This document shows, in pieces, positions 32,061-40,360 of a stretch of DNA of 45,083 bases; the first letter of the stretch is position 1, and each line of letters opens with the position of its first letter. Source of the stretch: an uncultured Oscillospiraceae bacterium (GTDB taxonomy: Bacteria > Bacillota > Clostridia > Oscillospirales > Oscillospiraceae); contig CAJTWF010000021.1 in the NCBI GenBank assembly GCA_910579965.1, forward strand, positions 1 through 45,083, read 5' to 3'. The notes under the pieces are model-generated. The model was not told the DNA's origin, did no database searches, and was given only the letters and a program-made list of their open reading frames with translations. The position numbers and the translations under genes were made by a program.

Positions 32061-32228
32061 TAGATAGCGTCTACACTATGAATGGCTGATGATCGACGCC
32101 AGCCATATCAAGGCGGTAGCAAAAGGCGGCAATCAGGATATGTCCAGGACAAAAGGGGGCTCAACACCAAAATACATCTATATCATGTCTGTGATAGGAT
32201 GCATCCAGCTTTCTCTCTCCCTTCTTTG
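32061..32228. mobile_element. Rearranged IS5-family fragment
   Basis: Begins TA-GATAGCGTCTACAC, identical to the right end of the intact copy at 42193-43045. It jumps directly to an internal coding stretch (YEWLMIDASHIK, 32077-32112), deletes ~15 bases of coding sequence, continues to the frameshift region (32165), then switches to the 5' end of the transposase in inverted orientation (from ~32182, matching 42943 onward). It ends 27 bases from the galT stop and is non-functional. Confidence 0.8.
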
Positions 32229-32255
32229 CAGAAAATACGTCCCTTCACCTCGCAG

Positions 32256-33755
32256 CTACTTAACCGCCGCCACAAACCGCAGGAATGCTTCGCGTCCCTG
32301 CCTGTCGCACTTGAACACGCCTGCGTGTTCCAGCACCTGGGCAAAGACATGGCCCACCTCGTCCCGGAGAATATCGTCCACATTCTCCGCTGTGAAGGCA
32401 TACTTCTCCCGCAGCTGGACCGCCCAGTCCGCGTGCTTGGCCAGCTCCGGATCCGCCGCCGGGTCCCCGCCCTGAACCAGGACGTCCCCCAGCCGCTTCA
32501 GCTCCCCCTTCAGTCGGGCGGGCAGGACAGCCAGCCCCATCACCTCAATCAGTCCGATGTTCTCCTTCTTGATGTGGTGCAGCTCCCCGTGGGGGTGGTA
32601 GACGCCCATGGGGTGCTCCGCCGTGGTGATATTGTTGCGCAGCACCAGATCCAGCTCATACTGCCCCTCCCGCATCCGGGCAATGGGGGTGATGGTGTTG
32701 TGGGGCTCCCCGTCCGTCTCCGCAAGCACGAACGCGCTCTCGTCCGTGTACCCCCGCCACGCGGCCAGGATTTTGTCCGCCAGCTCCACCAGCTGCTTGT
32801 CGTCCCCGCAGCGCAGCCGCAGCACGGACATGGGCCACTTCACAATGCCCGCCTCCACAGTCTCAAAGCCCGGGAAGGTCACCGCCAGCTCCACCGGGGC
32901 CTTCTCCATAGCAAAGGTGTACCGTCCGCCCTGGAAGTGGTCATGGCTGAGGATGGACCCGCCTACGATGGGCAGATCCGCGTTGGAGCCCACAAAGTAG
33001 TGGGGGAACTGGATGACAAAGTCCAGCAGCTTCCGGAAGGCGGAGCGGTCAATCCTCATGGGCACGTGCCGGCTGTTGAAAACAATGCAGTGCTCATTGT
33101 AGTAGACATAGGGGGAGTACTGGAGGAACCAGTCCCCGCCGTCGATGGTCACGGGGATGATCCGGTGGTTCCCACGGGCCGGGTGGTTCATCCGGCCCGC
33201 GTAGCCCTCGTTCTCCCGGCACAGCAGGCACTTGGGGTAGCCGCTGGGCGGCGCTGCCTTGGCCGCGGCAATGGCCCGGGGGTCCTTCTCCGGCTTGGAG
33301 AGATTGATCGTAATATCCAGATCCCCGTACTCCGTGGCGGTCACCCACTTCACGTCCCTGGCAATGCGGTAGGCGCGGATGTAGTCCGTATCCTGGCTGA
33401 ATTGGTAGTACCAGTCCGTGGCGGTTCTCCCGTCCTCCGCGGCGCGGCGGGAAAACTCACCGATCACCCAACTGGGCCGGGGCGTCAGTACGCCCATGAG
33501 CCTGGTATCAAACAAATCCCGGCTGGTGACGTCGTCCCCCACCAGTCCCCGCTTGACGGAAAACTCCACCAGCGCGCTGAGAATGTCCTCCAGGGACAGC
33601 TCCGGCGTCTGCTCCGGCTCCTCGTACTCCTGCAGCTCCATCACCTGGAGCAGGCTGTTGACAGCCCAGGTCCGGTCTGCGGGCGCAATGAGCCCCTTGC
33701 GGAGGCCATAGTCCGCCAGAGCGGCGATGTAGGATGAAATGTAGGTGTCAATCAT
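32256..33755 (-). CDS. galT: UDP-glucose--hexose-1-phosphate uridylyltransferase (class II GalT)
   Basis: 499 residues, the size of the Firmicute class II GalT rather than the ~350 of E. coli GalT. It transfers UMP between UDP-glucose and galactose 1-phosphate. Family blocks: YPKCLLCRENEGYAGR, HPARGNHRIIP, YVYYNEHCIVFNSRHVPM, and SILSHDHFQGGRYTFAME, whose His residues form the nucleotidyl-transfer site. The start at 33755 (MIDTYISSY) has AAAGGAAGAG; the extension to 33797 overlaps the phzF gene. It is last in galK-phzF-galT. The IS fragment lies immediately downstream, and no terminator is visible before it. Confidence 0.95.
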   Translation of the reverse strand: MIDTYISSYIAALADYGLRKGLIAPADRTWAVNSLLQVMELQEYEEPEQTPELSLEDILSALVEFSVKRGLVGDDVTSRDLFDTRLMGVLTPRPSWVIGEFSRRAAEDGRTATDWYYQFSQDTDYIRAYRIARDVKWVTATEYGDLDITINLSKPEKDPRAIAAAKAAPPSGYPKCLLCRENEGYAGRMNHPARGNHRIIPVTIDGGDWFLQYSPYVYYNEHCIVFNSRHVPMRIDRSAFRKLLDFVIQFPHYFVGSNADLPIVGGSILSHDHFQGGRYTFAMEKAPVELAVTFPGFETVEAGIVKWPMSVLRLRCGDDKQLVELADKILAAWRGYTDESAFVLAETDGEPHNTITPIARMREGQYELDLVLRNNITTAEHPMGVYHPHGELHHIKKENIGLIEVMGLAVLPARLKGELKRLGDVLVQGGDPAADPELAKHADWAVQLREKYAFTAENVDDILRDEVGHVFAQVLEHAGVFKCDRQGREAFLRFVAAVK

Positions 33756-33777
33756 GTGGCTCTTCCTTTCCCTCCGG

Positions 33778-34554
33778 TCAGATGAGCAGCTGTCCACGCA
33801 GGTACAGCGCCGCCCTGCCGCTTATTGTTACCGTGTCCTCGCCCACCCTGCACAGGAGCGTACCGCCCCGCTGGGAGAGCTGCCTTGCCGTCAGCTCCGT
33901 TCTCCCCAGCTTCTCGCCCCACAGCGGCGCGAGGCTGCTGTGGGAGGACCCCGTCACCGGGTCCTCCAGCCGCAGCTCCGGGCAGAAATACCTTGACACA
34001 AAGTCGCAGTCCTCTCCCCGGGCGGTGACCGCCACGCCCAGCCAGTCCGTCAGCGTGAGCAGGCCGCCGTAATCCGGCGTAAAGGCCCGCACCGCCGCCT
34101 CGTCCTCCAGCAGGACGCACAGGTCCCGGGCTCCCCAGACCTCCAGGGGCTCCACCCCCAGGGCGGATATGACGGCCTCCGTCACCTCCACCCGCGCTGG
34201 CCGCCGGCTGGGGAGAGCCATCTCGTAGAGCTCCCCCCGCTTGATGGTATGCAGCGTGCCGCTGCGGGTGAGAAAGTCCACCCGGTCCCTGCCGGGCTCC
34301 GCCAGGGTGCAGACCACGTGGGCGCTGGCCAGGGTGGCGTGGCCGCATAGATCAATCTCAAAGGTGGGCGTAAACCAGCGCAGGCGGTACGTCTCCCCCT
34401 CCCGCCGCAGAAAGGCGGTCTCGGAGAGGTTGTTCTCCGCCGCGATGCGCTGCATAAGCTGGTCCGGCAGGTCCTCCTCCAGCAGGCACACCCCGGCGGG
34501 GTTGCCCTGAAAGACCTCGTCCGCAAAGGCGTCCACCACGTAGTATGCAATCAT
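33778..34554 (-). CDS. PhzF-family isomerase
   Basis: 258 residues, a diaminopimelate-epimerase-like two-lobed fold. Hallmarks: VVDAFADEVFQGNPAGVC at the N-terminus with the GNPA loop, NNLSETAFL with the catalytic Glu, FTPTFEIDLCGHATLASAHV, and DPVTGSSHSSLAP in the second lobe. Family members isomerise small metabolites, and most bacterial copies have no assigned substrate. It lies between galK (12-base gap) and galT (22-base gap) on one transcript, so a role in galactose or hexose metabolism or metabolite repair is possible but unproven. Confidence 0.93.
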   Translation of the reverse strand: MIAYYVVDAFADEVFQGNPAGVCLLEEDLPDQLMQRIAAENNLSETAFLRREGETYRLRWFTPTFEIDLCGHATLASAHVVCTLAEPGRDRVDFLTRSGTLHTIKRGELYEMALPSRRPARVEVTEAVISALGVEPLEVWGARDLCVLLEDEAAVRAFTPDYGGLLTLTDWLGVAVTARGEDCDFVSRYFCPELRLEDPVTGSSHSSLAPLWGEKLGRTELTARQLSQRGGTLLCRVGEDTVTISGRAALYLRGQLLI

Positions 34555-34566
34555 AACCGCCTGTCT

Positions 34567-35841
34567 TTACGCCAGCCGGACGCCGCCTGTGGGACGGATG
34601 GTCAGCACATGGCAGGCCCCGTCCCCCAGCACCCGCTCCATCTCCACCCGGAAGCCGTCCAGCATGTCCAGGGGCACAAAGGCCTGGATGGTACCCGCGA
34701 AGCCGCCGCCGTGGACGCGGCAGGCCCCCCGTCCCCCCAGCAGCCCCTCGCACAGGGTCAGGGCCAGGGCCACCTCCTGGTGGTGGGTGTATCCGGCGGG
34801 GACCACATTTTGCAGGCAGCGCCAGCTGGAGAGGCCCGAGGCCCGGATCAGGGACAGAAACCCGTCAAAGTCGTTCCGGCGCAGCGCCTCCACCTGCGCC
34901 CCCACCCGCCGGTTCTCCTCGTAGATGTGGATGGCCCGCAGCACGGCCCGGTCCCCGGCCTTCCGGCGCAGCACCGGCAGGGCGGCGTAAAACTCGCTCT
35001 CCGGCACCTCCCGGAGGACGCTCTTTCCGAAGTGGGCGCAGATCTCCCCCAGCTCCCCGGGCACGGCGGCGTACTCGTCCGTCAGATCCGCGTGGTCCGC
35101 GCCGCTGTCGATGATGCACAGGGCATGGCCGGTGGCGGCGAAGTCGAAGTCCACCCGCTCCACCGCCGGGTTGGCGTTGTCCTTGAAGTCGATGGTCACC
35201 ATGCCGCCCACGGAGGACCCCATCTGGTCCAGCAGGCCGCTGGGCTTGCCGAAGTAGACATTCTCCGCGTACTGGCCGATCTGGGCCAGCTGGATAGGGG
35301 TGCAGCGCCCGTCAAAGAACAGGCTGTTGATGATGTTCCCCACCAGCACCTCAAAGGCCGCGCTGGAGCTGAGGCCGCTGCCCTTGAGCACGTTGGACGT
35401 GACATAGGCGCTGAACCCCTCCAGGCGGCAGCCCTGGCGCTGGAACCAGGCCGCGATGCCCCGGATGATGGACACGGAGGTGTTCACCTCCTCCGGCCGC
35501 GCCTCCAGCTGGTCCAGGTCCACCTGGGCCATGGGGAATCCTTCGCTCTGGACGCGGATGGTCCGGTCCCCGCTGGGGGCCACGGCGGCGATTACATCCA
35601 GATCCACGCTGCCGGCCAGCACCCGGCCGTGCTGGTGGTCCGTGTGGTTGCCGCCGATCTCCGTGCGGCCGGGGGCGGAGAAAACCGCCAGGCGCTCGCC
35701 GGGGCCGAAGGTCTCCTCCATGCCCCGGAGCAGGCCGCGATAGCGCTCCGTCTGCCGGGGGGCCTGGGTACTGCCGTAGAGACCGGCAATGGCGGCCTCC
35801 AGCTTTGCAAAATCATTCACAGGGGAAAATACGTACTCCAT
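34567..35841 (-). CDS. galK: Galactokinase (copy 2, in gal operon)
   Basis: 424 residues. Phosphorylates galactose at C1. GHMP motifs: GRTEIGGNHTDHQ (Asn65 where most galactokinases have Glu), KGSGLSSSAAFEV, SGLLDQMGSS (catalytic Asp) and CRVHGGGFAGTIQAF. Overall it is clearly homologous end to end with the gene at 18559-19842. The start at 35841 follows CAGGAGG, in preference to an ATG 21 bases upstream that precedes that site. It is first in galK-phzF-galT and adjoins the mgl uptake operon, which strongly supports galactose as substrate. Confidence 0.94.
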   Translation of the reverse strand: MEYVFSPVNDFAKLEAAIAGLYGSTQAPRQTERYRGLLRGMEETFGPGERLAVFSAPGRTEIGGNHTDHQHGRVLAGSVDLDVIAAVAPSGDRTIRVQSEGFPMAQVDLDQLEARPEEVNTSVSIIRGIAAWFQRQGCRLEGFSAYVTSNVLKGSGLSSSAAFEVLVGNIINSLFFDGRCTPIQLAQIGQYAENVYFGKPSGLLDQMGSSVGGMVTIDFKDNANPAVERVDFDFAATGHALCIIDSGADHADLTDEYAAVPGELGEICAHFGKSVLREVPESEFYAALPVLRRKAGDRAVLRAIHIYEENRRVGAQVEALRRNDFDGFLSLIRASGLSSWRCLQNVVPAGYTHHQEVALALTLCEGLLGGRGACRVHGGGFAGTIQAFVPLDMLDGFRVEMERVLGDGACHVLTIRPTGGVRLA

Positions 35842-35888
35842 AGCTGCCTCCTGAAAAATCATATGGATTTCAAGGGTTTATTGCCTCC

Positions 35889-35932
35889 ATTATAGGATAG
35901 CCCCTCCTGGATGAACATAGATAATTCGTTCA
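35889..35932 (-). promoter_or_regulatory. Promoter and candidate operator of the gal operon
   Basis: Minus strand TATAAT at 35889-35894 with a poor -35 (TGTTCA at 17-base spacing). An inverted repeat TGAAC/GTTCA (35912-35916 and 35928-35932, 11-base centre) covers the -35, suggesting control by a sugar-responsive regulator, possibly the nearby AraC protein. Confidence 0.5.
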
Positions 35933-35980
35933 CTTTCCACCACTTTTTTGTCACCCCTCTCCAGGCCCGGACAGGGGGCG

Positions 35981-36026
35981 AAAAAAAGAGAAGCAAGCCC
36001 CGGTCAGCGCAGGAGCTTACTTCTCT
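35981..36026 (-). terminator. Intrinsic terminator of the mgl operon
   Basis: The stem pairs 35987-35998 with 36015-36026 (AGAGAAG and AAGC arms around one mismatch), followed on the minus strand by seven T (35981-35987). It lies just after the stop of the 65-residue gene. Confidence 0.88.
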
Positions 36027-36030
36027 GTTC

Positions 36031-36228
36031 TTATAGGATTCCCGACGCCTCCAGGAAGATGAGCACAGCCACCACGCCCAGACCCAGCAGGCCCAGGGCG
36101 ATGATGACGTCCAGCTGACGCAGGGTCAGGGGGACCTTGTCGTAGAGCTCCTCCTTGTTCCGCTGCCAGGTGGAGCGGGTGTCAGGCGCCTCCGAACCGC
36201 CGGGGGCCTCCCTGTCCTTTTCCTCCAT
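36031..36228 (-). CDS. Small single-pass membrane protein in mgl operon
   Basis: 65 residues. The first ~40 are charged and hydrophilic (KDREAPGGSEAPDTR, WQRNKEELYDKVP). One transmembrane helix follows near residues 42-62 (VIIALGLLGLGVVAVLIFL). The ATG overlaps the mglC stop (TGATG); a GTG three bases earlier is an alternative start. The terminator follows directly, so it is the last gene of the operon. No family is recognised. A helper or regulator of the Mgl transporter is a reasonable guess from position. Confidence 0.75.
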   Translation of the reverse strand: MEEKDREAPGGSEAPDTRSTWQRNKEELYDKVPLTLRQLDVIIALGLLGLGVVAVLIFLEASGIL

Positions 36229-37253
36229 CACTTCTTAGCCACGTACTTGCGGATATCCATGGCAACAGCGGTGACGATGACGAGGCCCTGGACAATGTAG
36301 TTGTAGTAGGGGTTCACGCCCAGGAACTGGAGCACGATCTTCAGCAGCTCGAACACCAGCACGCCCACCAGCACGCCGCCCACCGTACCGATACCGCCGG
36401 TGGTGGACACGCCGCCGATGGTACAGCCGGCGATGGCCTCCAGCTCGTAGCCCATGCCGGAGCCGGAGGAGGCGCCGCCGCCCTTGGGGGCCAGCAGGTA
36501 GCCGGCAATGGCGTACATCACGCCGGCGGTGACGTAGATGAGGATTTTGGTCCGGGCGGTGTTCACGCCGGAGACCTCCGCCGCGTTCTCATTGCCGCCG
36601 ATGGCATACATGTACTTGCCGTGGGTGGTCTTGTTGTAGATAAACCAGAACAGCATGCCGAATACCACCGCCCAGGCCAGCAGGTAGGGGATGCCGGGGA
36701 AGTCCTCGCCGCCGACGGTGAAGATGCCCTTCAGCCAGGTGCCGTTGACGAAGTTCTTGTAGCTGCCCTTGAAGTTGCCGATGGGCTGGGCGTTGGTGAA
36801 CACCAGGCAGATACCGTAGACGATGGTCTGGGTGCCCAGGGTGGCGATAAAGGGGGGCACGTTCAGCTTGGAGATGATGAGGCCGTTCACAAGGCCGAAG
36901 GCCGCGCCCACCGCCACAACGATCAGAAACGCCACAAGCAGGTTGAACTCAGGCCAGTTGTACATGCGCCCGGTGTAGGTGGGGTCCTGGAGCAGCGTGC
37001 CGGCAAGGCAGGCGCACAGGCCCACGGCGCGGCCCGCGGACAGGTCCGTGCCCTTGGTAATCAGGCACCCGGACACGCCCAGGGCGATGAGGAAACGGAC
37101 GGTGGTGTTGCTGATGAGACTGTTGAGGTTGCGGAAGGAGAAGAAGTTGTCAATAGTAAAGCCCACGATGATGCACACAATCACCAGCAGGACTACAATG
37201 GGGTTATCCTTGATAACCTTCCAGATTTTCTCAGGTACTCTCTTATTTTCCAT
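36228..37253 (-). CDS. mglC: Galactose/methyl-galactoside ABC transporter permease
   Basis: 341 residues, BPD_transp_2 type (RbsC/MglC family). Hydrophobic throughout, with FRNLNSLISNTTVRFLIALGVSGCLITKGTDLSAGR near the first helices (in two blocks), GLVNGLIISKLNVPPFIATLGT, YAIGGNENAAEVSGVNT and the C-terminal GTVGGVLVGVLVFELL. The closest pattern is MglC. The start at 37253 has AGGAGG; the longer frame reads into the mglA end and is rejected. Forms the membrane channel of the importer with MglA and MglB. Confidence 0.93.
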   Translation of the reverse strand: MENKRVPEKIWKVIKDNPIVVLLVIVCIIVGFTIDNFFSFRNLNSLISNTTVRFLIALGVSGCLITKGTDLSAGRAVGLCACLAGTLLQDPTYTGRMYNWPEFNLLVAFLIVVAVGAAFGLVNGLIISKLNVPPFIATLGTQTIVYGICLVFTNAQPIGNFKGSYKNFVNGTWLKGIFTVGGEDFPGIPYLLAWAVVFGMLFWFIYNKTTHGKYMYAIGGNENAAEVSGVNTARTKILIYVTAGVMYAIAGYLLAPKGGGASSGSGMGYELEAIAGCTIGGVSTTGGIGTVGGVLVGVLVFELLKIVLQFLGVNPYYNYIVQGLVIVTAVAMDIRKYVAKK

Positions 37254-37278
37254 ATTCGTTTTCCTCCTGTCACACGAT

Positions 37279-38790
37279 CTACGCGAACTGGGTAGCCAGT
37301 TCCATAATATTCTCCTGGGTGGCGTCCTTCCCGTCAATGAAGCCGGTGACCCGGCCGTCGCACATGACCATGACCCGGTCGGACATGCCGATGAGCTCGC
37401 TCATCTCGCTGGAGATCATGATGATGCTCTTGCCCTGCTTGGCAAGCTCAGCAATAATGCAGTAGATCTCGTATTTCGCGCCCACGTCGATGCCCCGGGT
37501 GGGCTCGTCCAGGATCAGCACCTCCGGGTCGTTGGCCAGCCAGCGGCCAATGAGCACCTTCTGCTGGTTGCCGCCGGAGAGGGACTTGATGAGGGTCTTG
37601 CTGGAGGGCGTCTTGATGTTCATCTTCTTCACGTTGTCCTGCACCAGCCCCTCCACCTTCCGGCTGTTGATGGACACGCCGAAGTCCAGGTACTGCTTGA
37701 GGGAGGCGATGGAGATGTTGTCCGCCACGCTGAGCACCCCCAGGATGCCGGTAGCCCGCCGGTCCTCGGTGAGCATGGCCACGCCCTGGTCAATGGCGTT
37801 CTTGGGGCGGTTGATCTTCAGCTCCCGGCCCTTGTAGGTGATGCGGCCCGTGGTGTGGGAGCGGATGCCGAACAGGCCCTCCATCAGCTCCGTGCGCTGG
37901 GCGCCCACCAGGCCGCCCACCCCCAAAATCTCCCCCTTGCGCAGCTGGAAGCTCACGTTCCGGAAGCTCTTGGGGTTGATGGAGGTGAAGTCCTCCACCT
38001 GGAACACCACCTCCCCGGGCTTGTTGTCCCGCTCGGGGAACAGGTTGGTCAGCTCCCGGCCCACCATCTTGGTGATAATCATGTCCGTGGTCATCTCCTT
38101 GGCCGGCCATGTGCCGATGTACTGGCCGTCCCGCATGATGGTGACCTCGTCGGAGATGCGCAGGATCTCGTCCATCTTATGGGATATGTACACAATGGCC
38201 ACGCCGTCCCGCTTCAGATCCTCCACAATGCGGAACAGGGCCTCCACCTCGTTCTGGGTCAGGGAGGAGGTGGGCTCGTCCAGAATGAGCACCTTGCAGT
38301 TGGCGCTGACCGCCTTGGCGATCTCCACGGACTGCATCTGGCTGACGCTCAGCTCCCCCAGCATCTGCCGGGGATCAAAGTCCATGCGCACCTTTTTCAA
38401 AAGCGCCGCCGTCTCCTCGTACATCCTCTTATGGTCTACAATGGGGATGAAGCCCAGGGCCCTCTTCATGGGGTAGCGGCCCAGGAAGATGTTCTCCCCC
38501 ACCGTGCGGGCGGGGATGGGCTGGAGCTCCTGGTGGACCATGGCAATGCCCATCTTCAGCGCCTCCATGGGGTCGGCAATGGACACCTTCTGCCCCTCAA
38601 AGAGGATCTCCCCCTCGTCCATCTTGTAGATGCCGAACATGCACTTCATCAGCGTGGACTTCCCTGCGCCGTTCTCCCCCATGAGGGCGTGAACCGTGCC
38701 GGGGCGGAGGCGGAGCTGTGCGTGATCCAGGGCCTTGACGCCCGGGAAGGTTTTGCACACGCCCCGCATTTCCAAGCGGTACTCGCTCAT
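37279..38790 (-). CDS. mglA: Galactose/methyl-galactoside ABC transporter ATPase
   Basis: 503 residues with two fused ATPase domains, as in MglA/RbsA. First: GENGAGKST Walker A, LSVSQMQ signature, LILDEPTSSL Walker B, with His in YISHKMDE. Second: a modified Walker A region (GLVGAQRTE), LSGGNQQKV signature, LILDEPTRGIDVG Walker B. The weakened second Walker A is normal for this family. The start has AGGAGG. It lies downstream of mglB, separated by a hairpin that probably reduces read-through. Confidence 0.95.
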   Translation of the reverse strand: MSEYRLEMRGVCKTFPGVKALDHAQLRLRPGTVHALMGENGAGKSTLMKCMFGIYKMDEGEILFEGQKVSIADPMEALKMGIAMVHQELQPIPARTVGENIFLGRYPMKRALGFIPIVDHKRMYEETAALLKKVRMDFDPRQMLGELSVSQMQSVEIAKAVSANCKVLILDEPTSSLTQNEVEALFRIVEDLKRDGVAIVYISHKMDEILRISDEVTIMRDGQYIGTWPAKEMTTDMIITKMVGRELTNLFPERDNKPGEVVFQVEDFTSINPKSFRNVSFQLRKGEILGVGGLVGAQRTELMEGLFGIRSHTTGRITYKGRELKINRPKNAIDQGVAMLTEDRRATGILGVLSVADNISIASLKQYLDFGVSINSRKVEGLVQDNVKKMNIKTPSSKTLIKSLSGGNQQKVLIGRWLANDPEVLILDEPTRGIDVGAKYEIYCIIAELAKQGKSIIMISSEMSELIGMSDRVMVMCDGRVTGFIDGKDATQENIMELATQFA

Positions 38791-38901
38791 AAGCAGACCT
38801 CCTATCTATTGTAGCAGTTTCTCCCGCTCTCAGGGGAGGGCGGCCGGTCACGCGGGCATGCCGCGGGCCGCGCCCCCCTCAGCGCGGGATTTTGAAAAAC
38901 A

Positions 38902-38927
38902 GGCGGGCCGCCGGAGGGCGGCCCGCC
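38902..38927 (-). terminator. Attenuating hairpin between mglB and mglA
   Basis: An 11-bp perfect GC stem (GGCGGGCCGCC, 38902-38912 with 38917-38927), 4-base loop, followed on the minus strand by TGTTTTTCAAAA. A partial terminator would give more binding protein than ATPase. Confidence 0.75.
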
Positions 38928-38948
38928 CGCATCAGAGGCTGGTGTATC

Positions 38949-40046
38949 TTACTTGAAGTAGTTGGCGTCCACCTTGACGTAGTCAACCCAGTAGTAGTTC
39001 TGGATGGCCTCGCCGTTGAGCAGCTGAACAGCCACGTCCACAGCGGCGTGGGACTGACCAACGTGGTCGTTGAGCACGGTGCCGGTCATCGTGCCGTTCT
39101 GGACCATCTGCTGGCACTCCTCCAGAGCGTCCACGCCCAGCAGGAGGATGTTCTCGCCCACCTTGCGGCCGGCCTGCTCGATGGCGGCGGCAGCGCCCAG
39201 GGCCATGCCGTCGTTATTGCAGAAGATAACGTCGATCTGATCGCCGAACTGGTTGAGGGCGTTCTGAGCGATCTGCTGGCCCTGGTTGGTATCCCAGTTG
39301 CCGATCTGAGCGGTCAGCTCCTCCACCTCAACGCCCGCGTCGGTCAGGGCCTTGATGGAGAACTCGGTGCGGTACTGAGCGTCGGGGTTCTCGGGGTCGC
39401 CGATAATCATGACGTAGGAGACCTTGCCGTCGCCGTTCATGTCGCCCTTGTTGTCCAGAGCGGCCACGATCTCGCCCTGGTAGGTGCCGGACTGGCGGGC
39501 GTCAGCGCCCACGTAGCAGACCTTGTCGTTGTCCACGATACCGGGGTAGGACTCGTCCACGGTGTTGCCGTTGGCGTCCACGCCCAGGGGCTCGCGGTTG
39601 ATGAGGACCATGGGGATGCCCGCGTCAACAGCCAGGTCGATGAGGGTGTCGGCGGAGGAGGTCTGAACGGGGTTGCAGATAATCAGATCCATGCCCTGGG
39701 TGATGAAGTTCTGGATCTGGTTGGTCTGCTCGGCCATGTCATTCTTGCCGTCCTGAATGTTGACCTTGTACTCCACGGTGTCGCTGTTGAGGGTGCCGAA
39801 ATAGTTCTCCAGCTCATTGCGGTACAGGGTCATGAAGTTGTCGTTGAACTGATAAATGGACACGCCGATGTTGTAGGTCTTCTTATCGGCGGCCGGCGCG
39901 GGATCGGGGGTCTTGTTGTCCGCAGGAGCGGGCTGGCTGGTCTGGGACTGGTTGTTGTCCTTGGGGGCGTCATTGCCGCCGCCGCAGGCGGCCAGGCCCA
40001 GCACCATAACCAGCGCCAGAACAAGGGACAGTACTCTCTTTTTCAT
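38949..40046 (-). CDS. mglB: Galactose-binding lipoprotein (periplasmic-binding-like)
   Basis: 365 residues. A lipoprotein signal ends LGLAAC-GGG (Cys21). A ~30-residue Asn/Pro/Ala linker is followed by a type I periplasmic binding fold: YNIGVSIYQFNDNFMTLYRNELE, DMAEQTNQIQNFITQGMDLIICNPV and VIFCNNDGMALGAAAAIEQAGR (each within two blocks), close to MglB of E. coli in order. Anchored on the outside of the membrane, it captures galactose or methyl-galactosides. The start at 40046 has AAAGGAGG; the longer frame crosses the leader hairpins and is rejected. Confidence 0.95.
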   Translation of the reverse strand: MKKRVLSLVLALVMVLGLAACGGGNDAPKDNNQSQTSQPAPADNKTPDPAPAADKKTYNIGVSIYQFNDNFMTLYRNELENYFGTLNSDTVEYKVNIQDGKNDMAEQTNQIQNFITQGMDLIICNPVQTSSADTLIDLAVDAGIPMVLINREPLGVDANGNTVDESYPGIVDNDKVCYVGADARQSGTYQGEIVAALDNKGDMNGDGKVSYVMIIGDPENPDAQYRTEFSIKALTDAGVEVEELTAQIGNWDTNQGQQIAQNALNQFGDQIDVIFCNNDGMALGAAAAIEQAGRKVGENILLLGVDALEECQQMVQNGTMTGTVLNDHVGQSHAAVDVAVQLLNGEAIQNYYWVDYVKVDANYFK

Positions 40047-40073
40047 CAAATAATCCTCCTTTATTTTAGAGCC

Positions 40074-40123
40074 TTTGTCCCGGATGGAACATCCGGGACA
40101 AAGAGGCGGACGCGTCCGCCTCT
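40074..40123 (-). promoter_or_regulatory. Two adjacent hairpins in the mglB leader
   Basis: A 22-base perfect palindrome (AGAGGCGGACGC and its complement, 40102-40123) abuts a 13-bp stem with a 3-base loop (40074-40086 with 40090-40102). Both lie between the TATAAT at 40132-40137 and the ribosome site. They may stabilise the mRNA or attenuate; no T run follows. Confidence 0.7.
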
Positions 40124-40131
40124 GTTGTTCC

Positions 40132-40137
40132 ATTATA
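40132..40137 (-). promoter_or_regulatory. -10 box of the mglB promoter
   Basis: Minus strand TATAAT with no acceptable -35 at 17 bases (ATGTAC), as expected for an activator-dependent promoter. An inverted repeat TGCACAA/TTGTGCA lies at 40232-40260, about 100 bases upstream. The rest of the ~310-base gap to the AraC gene shows no gene. Confidence 0.55.
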
Positions 40138-40360
40138 CTGCACTTTTTTCTCAAGTACATGGATTTATCGTTCAACTGTATGGAGATTTCATTAAGAGAC
40201 TCCGGTACTCCGCCCCCGGTCCTATACGTTTTGCACAATTTCTCACGGGCATTTTGTGCAGTATAGCGAGGCTGCCGCCGGGGGAGTTTTTTTAACTTCC
40301 ACAAAAACCTCCTATTTTCCGCCTCGATCCGGCCCAGCGGGGGAAGTTATTACAAAAGCG

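Noticed and set aside
34567..35841. Asn for Glu in the galactokinase signature as an inactivating mutation
   Set aside because: The same substitution occurs in both paralogues and all other GHMP motifs are intact, so it is a family trait.
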